DNA of 22,489 nt from JAJXWB01 sp039808645 (GTDB taxonomy: Bacteria; Pseudomonadota; Alphaproteobacteria; Rhizobiales; Beijerinckiaceae), in the NCBI GenBank assembly GCA_039808645.1, contig JBDHTL010000050.1:1-22489 (forward strand), in the 5' to 3' direction. The notes below the pieces were generated by a model. It saw only the letters and a program-made list of their open reading frames with translations, searched no databases and was not told the origin of the DNA. How positions within the stretch are numbered: the first letter of the stretch is position 1; each line of letters begins with the position of its first letter. Below are positions 7,111 through 13,773 of this stretch, in pieces. Made by a program: the position numbers and the translations under genes.

Positions 7111-8115
7111 TCAGTTGCCCGCCCTGCCGGCCAGCGCGGGGATGAACATGTCCGACCATTTCTGCGGGCGGTTCTTGATCGAACCGACGTCGGCCATGAA
7201 ATTCGCGAATTGCATCATGCCGGTCGGCGTCGCCGAGAAACTGGTGTTCTTGTCCGACACCATTTCGAGGGCTTCCTCCGACGACAATTTGGCCTTCAGG
7301 CTCGCCTGAAAATCCTTCGCCGCGCCTTCCTTGTCCCTGGCGATGATGTCGCAGGCCTCGTCGAAGGCGGCCAGAAACGCCGCCATCGTCTTCGGATTTT
7401 CGTCGACGAATTTCTTCGGCGCGAAGACGACGTCGAGCGTGATCGGGCCCAGGGCGTCGATCGAATTGACGACGCTGTGCACGCGCTTGTCGCGCAATTC
7501 CATCGTCGAATAGGGCGGTGAGGCGAAATGCGATGTCACTTCCGTCTTGCCCGACATCATCGCCGTATAGGCTTCGGGATGCGGCAGGCCGACGGTCGAG
7601 CCGTCGACCGCGTTCCACTTGTCCGGCCCGAGCTCCTTGGCGGCGGCCATCTGCAGCACGACCGCCGCGAGAGAGGTCTTGATGCCCGGCAGGGCGATCT
7701 TGTCCTTGACCGTGTAGTCCTTCAACGACCTCAGGTCCGGATTGACCGTGTTCAGAGTGAGCAGCGTGCCGGACATGCCGGAGACCCCGACGACTTCAAC
7801 GCGCGTGCCCCTGCTCTTCGACCACAACGTGATGAAACCCGGCGCGCCGGTGCCGGCGATGTCGAGCGTGCCTGCCAACATGGCGTCGTTGATGACATTG
7901 CCGCCGTCGAACAGATACCAGCTCGTCCTGATCTCGCCGAGGCCGGCTTCGGCGGCCTTCTTCTCGAGCAGCTTGCGCTGCTCCATCACCATCAGCGGCA
8001 GATAGAGAATGCCGTAGCCCTTGGAGATCCGCACCTCCTTCACCTCCGCGCGCGCCGGCGCGGCGAGCGCGATGCACGCGGCCAGCGCGAGCGCGACTTT
8101 ACGGATATGTCTCAT
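7111..8115 (-). CDS. NMT1/SsuA-type ABC transporter substrate-binding protein
   Basis: 334-aa exported protein with a clear signal peptide (basic MRHIRK, hydrophobic core, cleavage after PARA near residue 23). The mature part has the two-lobe pattern of NMT1/THI5-like binding proteins: VRISKGYGILYLPLMVMEQRK, then LFDGGNVINDAMLAGTLDIAG, then a lobe-2 segment. Related proteins bind alkanesulfonates, nitrate, taurine or thiamine precursors. There is no permease or ATPase gene next to it, so it is an orphan component and its substrate is unknown. The ATG is preceded by a strong GAGGGAGGA. It lies 31 nt downstream of the thioesterase-like gene on the same strand, probably co-transcribed. Confidence 0.9.
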   Translation of the reverse strand: MRHIRKVALALAACIALAAPARAEVKEVRISKGYGILYLPLMVMEQRKLLEKKAAEAGLGEIRTSWYLFDGGNVINDAMLAGTLDIAGTGAPGFITLWSKSRGTRVEVVGVSGMSGTLLTLNTVNPDLRSLKDYTVKDKIALPGIKTSLAAVVLQMAAAKELGPDKWNAVDGSTVGLPHPEAYTAMMSGKTEVTSHFASPPYSTMELRDKRVHSVVNSIDALGPITLDVVFAPKKFVDENPKTMAAFLAAFDEACDIIARDKEGAAKDFQASLKAKLSSEEALEMVSDKNTSFSATPTGMMQFANFMADVGSIKNRPQKWSDMFIPALAGRAGN

Positions 8116-8146
8116 CGGGTCCTCCCTCGTCCGCCGGTCAGGAACC

Positions 8147-8578
8147 TCAGGCGGGCTTGTCCTCGCCCTTCAGTCCGCGCACGACCTCGTCCGGAATCGG
8201 AACGGCTTTCATCCGGTTCGGATCGTCGGGATGGCGGCCGGTCCACACGCGCGTTTCGAAGGCCTCGATCGCCAGTTCGCCGCCGTTGAACAATTGATGG
8301 CGGATGTCGAAGGACGAACGCCTGATGTCGATCGCCTGCGTCTCGATCGTCACCACGTCGCCGAAACGCGCGGGCTTCATGAATTTCGCGCGGGATTCGA
8401 CCAGCGGAATGCCGGCAAAATCGAGGTTCTCGAACAGCCAGCGCTTGTGGAAGCCCGCTGCCTCGAGCAGTCCGCCCGTGCAATTGTCGAACCAGTCGAA
8501 GAAACGCGGATTGTAGACGATCTTCGCGGGATCGCAGTCGCCCCATTCGATCTTGCGTTCGCGTCTGGCGACGAGCAT
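8147..8578 (-). CDS. 4-hydroxybenzoyl-CoA thioesterase-like hot-dog protein
   Basis: 143-aa single hot-dog domain. The N-terminal RKIEWGDCDPAKIVYNPRFF closely follows the Pseudomonas 4-hydroxybenzoyl-CoA thioesterase pattern (IEFGDCDPAGIV-YPN). Asp16 sits where that enzyme's catalytic Asp17 does. Later segments are IPLVESRAKFMKPARFGDVV, IRRSSFDIRHQLF and AIPDEV-like PIPDEVVRGL. It should hydrolyse an acyl- or aroyl-CoA in the cytoplasm; the exact substrate is not determinable, and YbgC-type chemistry is the main alternative. A very strong GGAGGA lies 8 nt before the ATG. It is the first gene of a likely two-gene unit with the NMT1-type binding protein, a pairing that hints at uptake and CoA-dependent use of an organic acid. 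Confidence 0.88.
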   Translation of the reverse strand: MLVARRERKIEWGDCDPAKIVYNPRFFDWFDNCTGGLLEAAGFHKRWLFENLDFAGIPLVESRAKFMKPARFGDVVTIETQAIDIRRSSFDIRHQLFNGGELAIEAFETRVWTGRHPDDPNRMKAVPIPDEVVRGLKGEDKPA

Positions 8579-8635
8579 TCGCGTTTCCTCCGATCCCGGT
8601 CCGGCGGCCTTTTTCGGCCGCGCTCTTCCCCAGCC

Positions 8636-8664
8636 TCGCTAGAGCCTGCAGGGCGCGGATGCAA
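8636..8664 (-). promoter_or_regulatory. Candidate promoter for thioesterase/binding-protein unit
   Basis: On the minus strand TTGCAT (8664-8659) and TAGCGA (8641-8636) are separated by 17 bp. The predicted leader of about 50 nt contains a small hairpin, GCGGCC/GGCCGC with a 6-nt A-rich loop (8604-8621), just before the GGAGGA ribosome site. The -10 box is only a moderate match. Confidence 0.33.
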
Positions 8665-8713
8665 GAGGCCACGGCAATCGCAATGCGGATCGGAGTTTGC
8701 TAGCATCCGGTCC

Positions 8714-9274
8714 ATGGACGGCTACGGCGCGACATTCTTCGACACGCCGCTCGGGCCGTGCGGCCTCGCCTGGGGCCCGCGCGGCGTCAAGGCGCTGCAA
8801 CTGCCGGAGGAGACGGCGGAGGCAACGCGCGCCCGGCTGATGCGTCGCTCCGGCGCGCCGTTCGTGCGCAGGCCGCCCGCCGGGATCGAGGAGATCGTCG
8901 CGCGCGTCGGCAAGCTGCTCGGCGGTCGCGTCGTCGATCTCACGGATATTGCGCTCGACATGGACAGGATCGGCGCGTTCGAGGCTCAGGTCTACGCGGC
9001 GGCGCGCTTCATTCCCTGCGGCCAGACGCGCACCTACGGCGAAATCGCGCGCGCGATCGGCGAGCCGACCGCGGCGCGCGGCGTCGGCCAGGCGCTCGGG
9101 CGCAATCCTTTCGCGATCATCGTGCCCTGTCATCGCGTGGTCGCCGCCAGCGGCAAGACCGGAGGATTTTCGGCCGGCGGCGGCGTGACGACCAAACTCC
9201 GCATTCTCGAGATCGAGCGGCGCGCGGCCGGCCCGGCCGCCGGACGCGCGGACGCGCAATTGTCGCTGCTGTGA
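8714..9274 (+). CDS. ogt: Methylated-DNA-[protein]-cysteine S-methyltransferase
   Basis: 186-aa suicide repair enzyme that transfers alkyl groups from O6-alkylguanine (and O4-alkylthymine) to its own cysteine. The active site PCHRVV has Cys139. It is preceded by the helix-turn-helix region IPCGQTRTYGEIARAIG and RGVGQALGRNPFAIIV, and followed by GKTGGFSAGGGVTTKLRIL. The N-terminal part opens with ATFFDTPLGPCGLAWGPRG. No AraC-like Ada domain is present, so it is Ogt- rather than Ada-type. The ATG at 8714 is the only sensible start. TAGCAT ends 7 nt before it with no good ribosome site, hinting at a leaderless mRNA. The stop overlaps the next gene's GTG (GTGA), indicating co-translation. Confidence 0.94.
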   Translation: MDGYGATFFDTPLGPCGLAWGPRGVKALQLPEETAEATRARLMRRSGAPFVRRPPAGIEEIVARVGKLLGGRVVDLTDIALDMDRIGAFEAQVYAAARFIPCGQTRTYGEIARAIGEPTAARGVGQALGRNPFAIIVPCHRVVAASGKTGGFSAGGGVTTKLRILEIERRAAGPAAGRADAQLSLL

Positions 9275-10419
9275 CGCGCATTCTCGTCCGCCTCGCCGCA
9301 CTCGTCCTCGGCGCGTTCGTCGGCGCGCAGGCCGCTTTCGCCTACGACGTCGATCGCCGCATCCTGCCGCGCGCGCCCGCGTACAAGCGCAACGCCGCCT
9401 GCGCGCCGGTGCGGCTCGAAGTTCCGACGTCGCGGCATTTTGCGATCGACGGAAGCCTGGTCTGCCCGACGCCGGCGGACATGCCGCTCACGCAAGGCGA
9501 CAGCGCCATGTGCTTCGCCTATGCGACCGCCGACATGATTTCGCAGCGCATCGGCATGGTCGTCTCGCCGATGGATGTCGCGACCAAGTATTACTTCGCC
9601 GATCCCGCGCGCCTCGCGCTGATCGACGAACCGGAACTCAGGCACAATATCGCGGCGCACGGCGATCTGGCCGCCGTGGTCCGCCACAGCCGCGACGCCG
9701 TCGATATCTCCAGGGACGGCAATGCGGCGCGCCAACCGCTGTTCGACAAGCTGGAAGGCGGCGAGGAAGATCTCGCCGCGCTGCTCTACAACGTCGGCGG
9801 CGTCTGTCTCGATACCGATCTGCCGTCCTTCGACGGCTACAAGTTCGCCCGCGATTTCCTGCGGCGCAGCCTGTTGCGGGCGACGCTGGCGCCAGGGCCC
9901 AACGCGAGCTATCGCGCGCTCGGGACGACCCCGGCCAGCCTGCGGTCGCGCACGGCCGACGCCTACAATGCGGCATGGGTCGCCGAAACGAATCGCCTCT
10001 GCCGCCGCCGCCCTTCGCCCGTGCCGCTGCTGCCGGTCTCCTACCGGATCGCGCCGGACCGGCAGGCGATCCTCGAGGAATTGCAGAGCGGCCGCAAGAT
10101 CGCCCGCGCCAAGCAGGATCGCATGATGGCGATGATCGACTACGCGCTCGATCACGGACGCGCGCCGGCTGTCGGCTATACCTATTGGGTGCTGGAGGAG
10201 CGCGAGGCGCACGATCCCGACATCACCGCCGACCATTCGAGCATCGTGCTCGCCCGCCGCAGGGCGGACGGCGCCTGCCAGTACCAGGTGCAGGACAATA
10301 CCGGCGAATATTGCGCGGCCATGAAGCCCGAAATCCGCATGCGCTGCGAGAACGGCCGCATCTGGCTGACCGACGCGGAATTGCGCGAGGCCGCCTACAG
10401 CGTCGTCTACCTGCGCTGA
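9271..10419 (+). CDS. Predicted secreted papain-like cysteine peptidase or related protein
   Basis: 382-aa protein not matched to a named family. A signal peptide is clear: MTRILVRLAALVLGAFVGAQ, then AAFA, with cleavage near residue 24. I see a C1-papain-like set of residues in order. Gln75 and Cys81 lie in QGDSAMCFAYATADM; the six-residue spacing equals papain's Gln19-Cys25. His322 is in ADHSSIVL and Asn343 in VQDNTGEYC. Between them is a large insertion (about residues 95-310). The start GTG overlaps ogt's TGA by 4 bp; no ATG is available upstream of the signal peptide. Several other cysteines may form disulfides in the periplasm. Function could be peptidase, amidase or transglutaminase-like, or the fold could be inactive. 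The gene ends 5 bp from the convergent nitroreductase. Confidence 0.72.
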   Translation: MTRILVRLAALVLGAFVGAQAAFAYDVDRRILPRAPAYKRNAACAPVRLEVPTSRHFAIDGSLVCPTPADMPLTQGDSAMCFAYATADMISQRIGMVVSPMDVATKYYFADPARLALIDEPELRHNIAAHGDLAAVVRHSRDAVDISRDGNAARQPLFDKLEGGEEDLAALLYNVGGVCLDTDLPSFDGYKFARDFLRRSLLRATLAPGPNASYRALGTTPASLRSRTADAYNAAWVAETNRLCRRRPSPVPLLPVSYRIAPDRQAILEELQSGRKIARAKQDRMMAMIDYALDHGRAPAVGYTYWVLEEREAHDPDITADHSSIVLARRRADGACQYQVQDNTGEYCAAMKPEIRMRCENGRIWLTDAELREAAYSVVYLR

Positions 10420-10424
10420 AGCGT

Positions 10425-11138
10425 TCAGTATCCGCGGAAGGTGGCGAATTCCCGCGCTGGCGTGCGTTCCGTGACGAGCGCGTTGATCGGCGCGCTCCAG
10501 TCGGCGTAGCCGAGCGAGAAGCCGCAGACGACCATTTCCTCGGGCGGCAATTCGAGCGCCGCGCGGACGGGCTTGTGGAAATAGGCGAAGGCCGCCTGCG
10601 AGCAGGTCTCGAGCCCGTGCGCGCGCGCGGCGACTGACAGGGCCTCGAGAAAATAGCCGTAGTCGAGCCAGGAGCCGATCTCGAGCCGGCGGTCGATCGT
10701 GAAGATGATGCCGACCGGCGCGTCGAAGAACATGTAATTGCGGCCGTGCTGCGCGGCCATGGCGGCGCCGTCGCCCTTCTTGATGCCCAGTATGCCGTAC
10801 ATGTCCCAGCCGACCTTGCGCCGACGCGACAGGTAGGGCTCGAAGAACTCGTCCGGATAATAATTGTATTCGGAATTGTGGCGCTGCGTGCCCGTCTCGG
10901 CGAAATCCGCGAGCACGGCCTGCGTCACCTTCTCCTTCTCGGCGCCCGTGACGACATGGGCGCGCCAGGGCTGCATGTTGGTGCCGCTGGGCGCGCGCGC
11001 GGCCGTGTCGAGCAGGCGCTCGATCAATTCGCGCGGCACGGGCCTGTCGAGAAAGGCGCGCACGGACCGGCGCTCGGCGATCGCCTTCTCGATAGCGGCG
11101 CACTCGGAGGCGGTGAATTCGGCGACCGGCTTCGTCAT
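10425..11138 (-). CDS. Nitroreductase family protein (FMN-dependent oxidoreductase)
   Basis: 237-aa cytoplasmic flavoprotein. The FMN-binding N-terminal motif ERRSVRAFLDRPVP is followed by LLDTAARAPSGTNMQPWRAH, the hallmark of the NfnB/PnbA-like nitroreductase group. Later come PVGIIFTIDRRLEIGSWLDY, GLETCSQAAFAYFH and EMVVCGFSLGYAD (flavin phosphate region). Such enzymes reduce nitroaromatics, quinones or enoates with NAD(P)H; the physiological substrate here is unknown. I chose the ATG at 11138 because it lies 10 nt after the DUF3237 gene's stop and matches the family N-terminus; a longer frame would overlap that gene. It is the last gene of the cupin-DUF3237-nitroreductase series. Confidence 0.92.
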   Translation of the reverse strand: MTKPVAEFTASECAAIEKAIAERRSVRAFLDRPVPRELIERLLDTAARAPSGTNMQPWRAHVVTGAEKEKVTQAVLADFAETGTQRHNSEYNYYPDEFFEPYLSRRRKVGWDMYGILGIKKGDGAAMAAQHGRNYMFFDAPVGIIFTIDRRLEIGSWLDYGYFLEALSVAARAHGLETCSQAAFAYFHKPVRAALELPPEEMVVCGFSLGYADWSAPINALVTERTPAREFATFRGY

Positions 11139-11148
11139 GTTCGGTGTC

Positions 11149-11619
11149 TCACAGAAGTTCGAAGAAGCGCAGCACGACGCGATCGGGCAGGCGTGCGCCG
11201 GAGCAGACGAAAACACGCTTCGTCAGCCATTGCAGTTGCGGCGCCGCGGTCTCGAAGCGCGGCGAGGCGCGAAAATAGACGAGCTTGGGATCGACCATCT
11301 CGCCGCGCGCGAGACGGTCGAGCACGTCTTTCGGCCCGTCGCGCAGGCCGTAGTTCTTGACGTAGACGAGGCCGTGTTCCGTCTCGATGACGTAGAGCGC
11401 CTCAAGTTCGGCCACGCCGTCGCGGCGGATAATCTGGAAATCCGCGCCGCTCGCCAGCACGCGGCCGTTGATGCGGCCCTTGACCGTGCCGCCGAGAATA
11501 GGGATCACGCGCCGCACGCCCGCGCCGGTGTCGCCGACGACGATCGGCGCAGCGACGTCGACCGCGACATCGGCGAGGAAACTGAGCGAAGGCGTCTCGG
11601 GAACGGGAAGGTCTGTCAT
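11149..11619 (-). CDS. DUF3237 (UPF0311) family protein
   Basis: 156-aa protein with the DUF3237 layout. An early PVPETPSLSFLADVAVDVAA stretch leads to the Gly-rich GDTGAGVRRVIPILGGTVKG segment, then GRVLASGADFQIIRRDGVAE, GLVYVKNYGLR, VYFRASPRFETAAPQLQWLTKR region and a final VLRFFELL. The family forms a calycin-like barrel with no assigned enzyme activity, and appears in degradation and secondary-metabolism clusters. The ATG at 11619 gives a typical length; a TTG at 11646 would add nine residues. The ribosome site is weak for both. It lies 70 nt after the cupin gene and 10 nt before the nitroreductase. Confidence 0.88.
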   Translation of the reverse strand: MTDLPVPETPSLSFLADVAVDVAAPIVVGDTGAGVRRVIPILGGTVKGRINGRVLASGADFQIIRRDGVAELEALYVIETEHGLVYVKNYGLRDGPKDVLDRLARGEMVDPKLVYFRASPRFETAAPQLQWLTKRVFVCSGARLPDRVVLRFFELL

Positions 11620-11689
11620 GATCTGCGTGACGAAAATGTCGGACAAGACAGCCTAGTTTCGCCGCGCCTCCGATGCAACCCGCCGCGTG

Positions 11690-12031
11690 TCACAGCCCGA
11701 TATGCGCCGCCAGCCAGACCGTCGCCTCGTCTGCATCCGTCCATTCGACGCGGTGACGGACGTGGGCGGGAATCTCGAGCCAGTCGCCTGATGTCAGCAC
11801 GCGCGGCGCGGCCTCGCCCTCGATCAGGATCGCGGCGGCGCCTGCGATCACGCAGACCCACTCGTCCTGCGGCTGGTCGTACCAGTAGCCGGGCGCGCTC
11901 GCCTGTCCGGTCGAGACGATGCGTTCGATGCGCAGGCCCGGTCGCGCCAGCAGCGTGTCGAAGCGTTCGTTGTCGAGACGCGCGGGAATATCGGAAAGCA
12001 GGTTGCCGGACTGGATCACTTCGGCCTCCAT
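11690..12031 (-). CDS. Small single-domain cupin protein
   Basis: 113-aa protein with one cupin barrel. Motif 1 is degenerate (YWYDQPQDEWVCVIAG: the usual His pair is replaced, leaving Asp/Gln/Glu). Motif 2 is better preserved (LTSGDWLEIPAHVRHRVEWT, with PAHVRH providing His). Metal binding is therefore possible but reduced. Small cupins act as dioxygenases, isomerases or sensor domains, and none can be singled out here. I chose the ATG at 12031: the longer frame to 12079 would start inside a dispersed intergenic repeat. It is transcribed toward the DUF3237 and nitroreductase genes and follows dapE after a 99-bp gap containing the repeat. Confidence 0.8.
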   Translation of the reverse strand: MEAEVIQSGNLLSDIPARLDNERFDTLLARPGLRIERIVSTGQASAPGYWYDQPQDEWVCVIAGAAAILIEGEAAPRVLTSGDWLEIPAHVRHRVEWTDADEATVWLAAHIGL

Positions 12032-12056
12032 TCTGGCTTGCAGGCAAACCTTCCAT

Positions 12057-12120
12057 GTCATGCCAGCGAAGGCGGGCATCCAGCTTCTGCGGCTCTGGAT
12101 TCCCCTCTCGCGGGAATGAC
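12057..12120. repeat. 64-bp dispersed palindromic intergenic repeat
   Basis: The arms are GTCATGCCAGCGAAGGCGGG plus CATCCAG on one side and CTGGATTCCCCTCTCGCGGG plus AATGAC on the other, imperfect inverted copies around a CTTCTGCGGCT loop. This architecture (GTCATTCCCGCG...ATCCAG...CTGGAT...CGGGAATGAC) is a common proteobacterial intergenic repeat type. It sits between dapE and the cupin gene and could act as a transcript-stabilising or terminating hairpin. It provides a spurious upstream start for the cupin frame. Confidence 0.7.
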
Positions 12121-12130
12121 GTTTCCTACC

Positions 12131-13282
12131 TCACGCGAAATAGCGCTCCAGAATTTCGCCGTAGATCTCGGCCAGCGCATCGAGATCGGCGATTTCCACG
12201 TTCTCGTCGGTGGCGTGGATCGTCTTGCCCACGAGCCCGAACTCCAGCACCGGGCAATAATTGGCGATGAAGCGCGCGTCCGACGTGCCGCCCGAGGTCG
12301 AGAGTTCCGGCGTGCGGCCTGTCTTCTTCTCGATCGCCGCCACGACCATGTCCGTGAACGTCGAGCGCTGCGTGCGGAACGAGATCGAATTGGTCGGATG
12401 CAGCGTCAGACGGGCGTCCGCGCCCTGCGCCGCCTCGGCGACGATCTCCTTGATGCGCGCGCCGAGCGTTTCCGGCGTCCAGATATCGTTGAAGCGCACG
12501 TTGAACTTCGCCGTCGCCTCGCCGGGAATGACATTGCGGGCAGGATTGCCGACGTCGAAGGAGGTGACGACGAGCCGCGTCGGATCGAAGGCGGCGTTGC
12601 CCGCGTCCAGCGGCGCGGCCGACAGCGCCGTCACGATGCGCGCCAGCGCGGGAATCGGATTGTCGGCCTGTTGCGGATAGGCCGAATGGCCCTGGCGGCC
12701 GACCACCCTGATGTCGCCGTTGAGCGAGCCCCGCCGGCCGATCTTGATCATGTCGCCGAGCGCGTTCGGATTGGTCGGTTCGCCGACGATGGCGTGCGAG
12801 AATTTCTCGCCGCGTTCGGTCGCCCATTCGAGCAGCTTCACCGTGCCGTTGATCGCTGGACCTTCCTCGTCGCCGGTAATGAGCAGCGAGATCGTCCCCT
12901 TCGGCGCGCCGCGCTGCGCCACATAGGCCAGCGCGGCGGCCGCGAAGGCGGCGATGCCGCCCTTCATGTCGCAGGCCCCGCGCCCCCACACGCGACCATC
13001 AGCAACTTCCGCCGAGAAAGGCGGAAAGCGCCACGGGCTCTCGTCGCCGGTCGGCACCACGTCGGTATGGCCGGCAAAGGTCAGATGCGGCGCGCCCTCG
13101 CCGATGCGCGCGTAGAGGTTGTCGACGTCGGGCGTGTCGCGATCGGAAAAAGTCACGCGAAATGTCTCGAATCCGGCCGCGCCCAGCAGCTTTTCCAGAT
13201 ATGCGAGCGCGCCGCCTTCGGCTGGCGTCACGGAGGGACAGCGGATGAGGGCGCGGGCGATGTCGAGGGGGGAAGCGGTCAT
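12131..13282 (-). CDS. dapE: Succinyl-diaminopimelate desuccinylase
   Basis: 383-aa cytoplasmic di-zinc M20 hydrolase that removes succinate from N-succinyl-L,L-diaminopimelate, a step in lysine and meso-DAP (peptidoglycan) synthesis. Metal and catalytic residues are visible: His72 and Asp74 in AGHTDVVPTGD, Asp105 in GRGACDMKGG, the catalytic Glu139 and metal Glu140 in TGDEEGPAINGT, Glu168 in VGEPT, and His356 in GKTIHATDEN. The dimerisation domain includes GRQGHSAYPQQADNPI. The ATG at 13282 overlaps the stop of the DUF805-like gene (ATGA) and follows GAAGGGAC. Length is typical for proteobacterial DapE. It completes the dapD-membrane protein-dapE unit. Confidence 0.97.
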   Translation of the reverse strand: MTASPLDIARALIRCPSVTPAEGGALAYLEKLLGAAGFETFRVTFSDRDTPDVDNLYARIGEGAPHLTFAGHTDVVPTGDESPWRFPPFSAEVADGRVWGRGACDMKGGIAAFAAAALAYVAQRGAPKGTISLLITGDEEGPAINGTVKLLEWATERGEKFSHAIVGEPTNPNALGDMIKIGRRGSLNGDIRVVGRQGHSAYPQQADNPIPALARIVTALSAAPLDAGNAAFDPTRLVVTSFDVGNPARNVIPGEATAKFNVRFNDIWTPETLGARIKEIVAEAAQGADARLTLHPTNSISFRTQRSTFTDMVVAAIEKKTGRTPELSTSGGTSDARFIANYCPVLEFGLVGKTIHATDENVEIADLDALAEIYGEILERYFA

Positions 13283-13773
13283 TCGGATCGTCCCTTCGCG
13301 ACGACGTCGAACATTTCCAGCGCCGTCCAGATCGCGACGACCACAAGCGCCGCCTCGCAGGCCCAAACGGTCGCGCGTGGCATGACTTCTGCGACGCGCG
13401 GCTGCAGCCAGGCGGCGGCGCCGGCCAGCAGCATCGCGAGCGGCAGCAGCCCCGCAAGCGCCAGCGGCGCCGGCCGGCCGCGGTCGCGGAATCGCTTGGC
13501 GCCGAGGTTGACCCAGGAAATGCCGGTCAGGATCGTCAGCGCGGCATAGGCGAGAATGTAGATGTTGGAGGCGAGGGCGGCCGGATCGAGGAAGGCGCGC
13601 TCCGCCAGCGGGCGAATGGCCCAGGGCAGGACGGCGCGCATGATCGCCGTCGTGACGACGAACGAGATCGCCAGCGGCGCGGCCGCGCGCAGCCAGCCGG
13701 CGCGATCGATGCGGCCCTTGTCGGTCCGGTAGAGAAAGCGGAACCCCGCCGCCGGATCCGGTTCCTGCGCCAT
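13279..13773 (-). CDS. DUF805-like small membrane protein inside the dap operon
   Basis: 164-aa protein with about four hydrophobic segments (near residues 28-50, 67-85, 103-121 and 134-152). The motif WVNLGAKRFRDRGRPAPLAL resembles the DUF805 signature (aromatic/Asn, then RR-HD-GRSG). The N-terminus has FRFLYRTDKGRIDRAGW, again like DUF805 (RI-R--FW). Function is unknown. Its ATG overlaps dapD's TGA and its own TGA overlaps dapE's ATG, 4 bp each, so it is translated within the dap mRNA. It may be a regulator or membrane tether, but its place in the operon could equally be historical. Confidence 0.82.
   Translation of the reverse strand: MAQEPDPAAGFRFLYRTDKGRIDRAGWLRAAAPLAISFVVTTAIMRAVLPWAIRPLAERAFLDPAALASNIYILAYAALTILTGISWVNLGAKRFRDRGRPAPLALAGLLPLAMLLAGAAAWLQPRVAEVMPRATVWACEAALVVVAIWTALEMFDVVAKGRSE

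Noticed and set aside
8021..8713. Long N-terminal extension in frame with ogt
   Set aside because: It is antisense to the binding-protein and thioesterase genes, has no Ada-like motif, and Ogt has its normal N-terminus at 8714.
8758..9270. Upstream extension of the papain-like gene through ogt
   Set aside because: The frame is a shadow of ogt; the signal peptide begins exactly at the GTG at 9271.
9130..11103. 657-codon minus-strand open frame opposite ogt, the papain-like gene and the nitroreductase
   Set aside because: It is antisense to well-supported genes, Arg/Asp/Gly-rich without motifs, and explained by GC bias at third codon positions.
12032..12079. Extended N-terminus for the cupin protein (starting at 12079)
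   Set aside because: The added residues (MPAFAGMTWK...) are encoded by the dispersed repeat, a common source of false starts.
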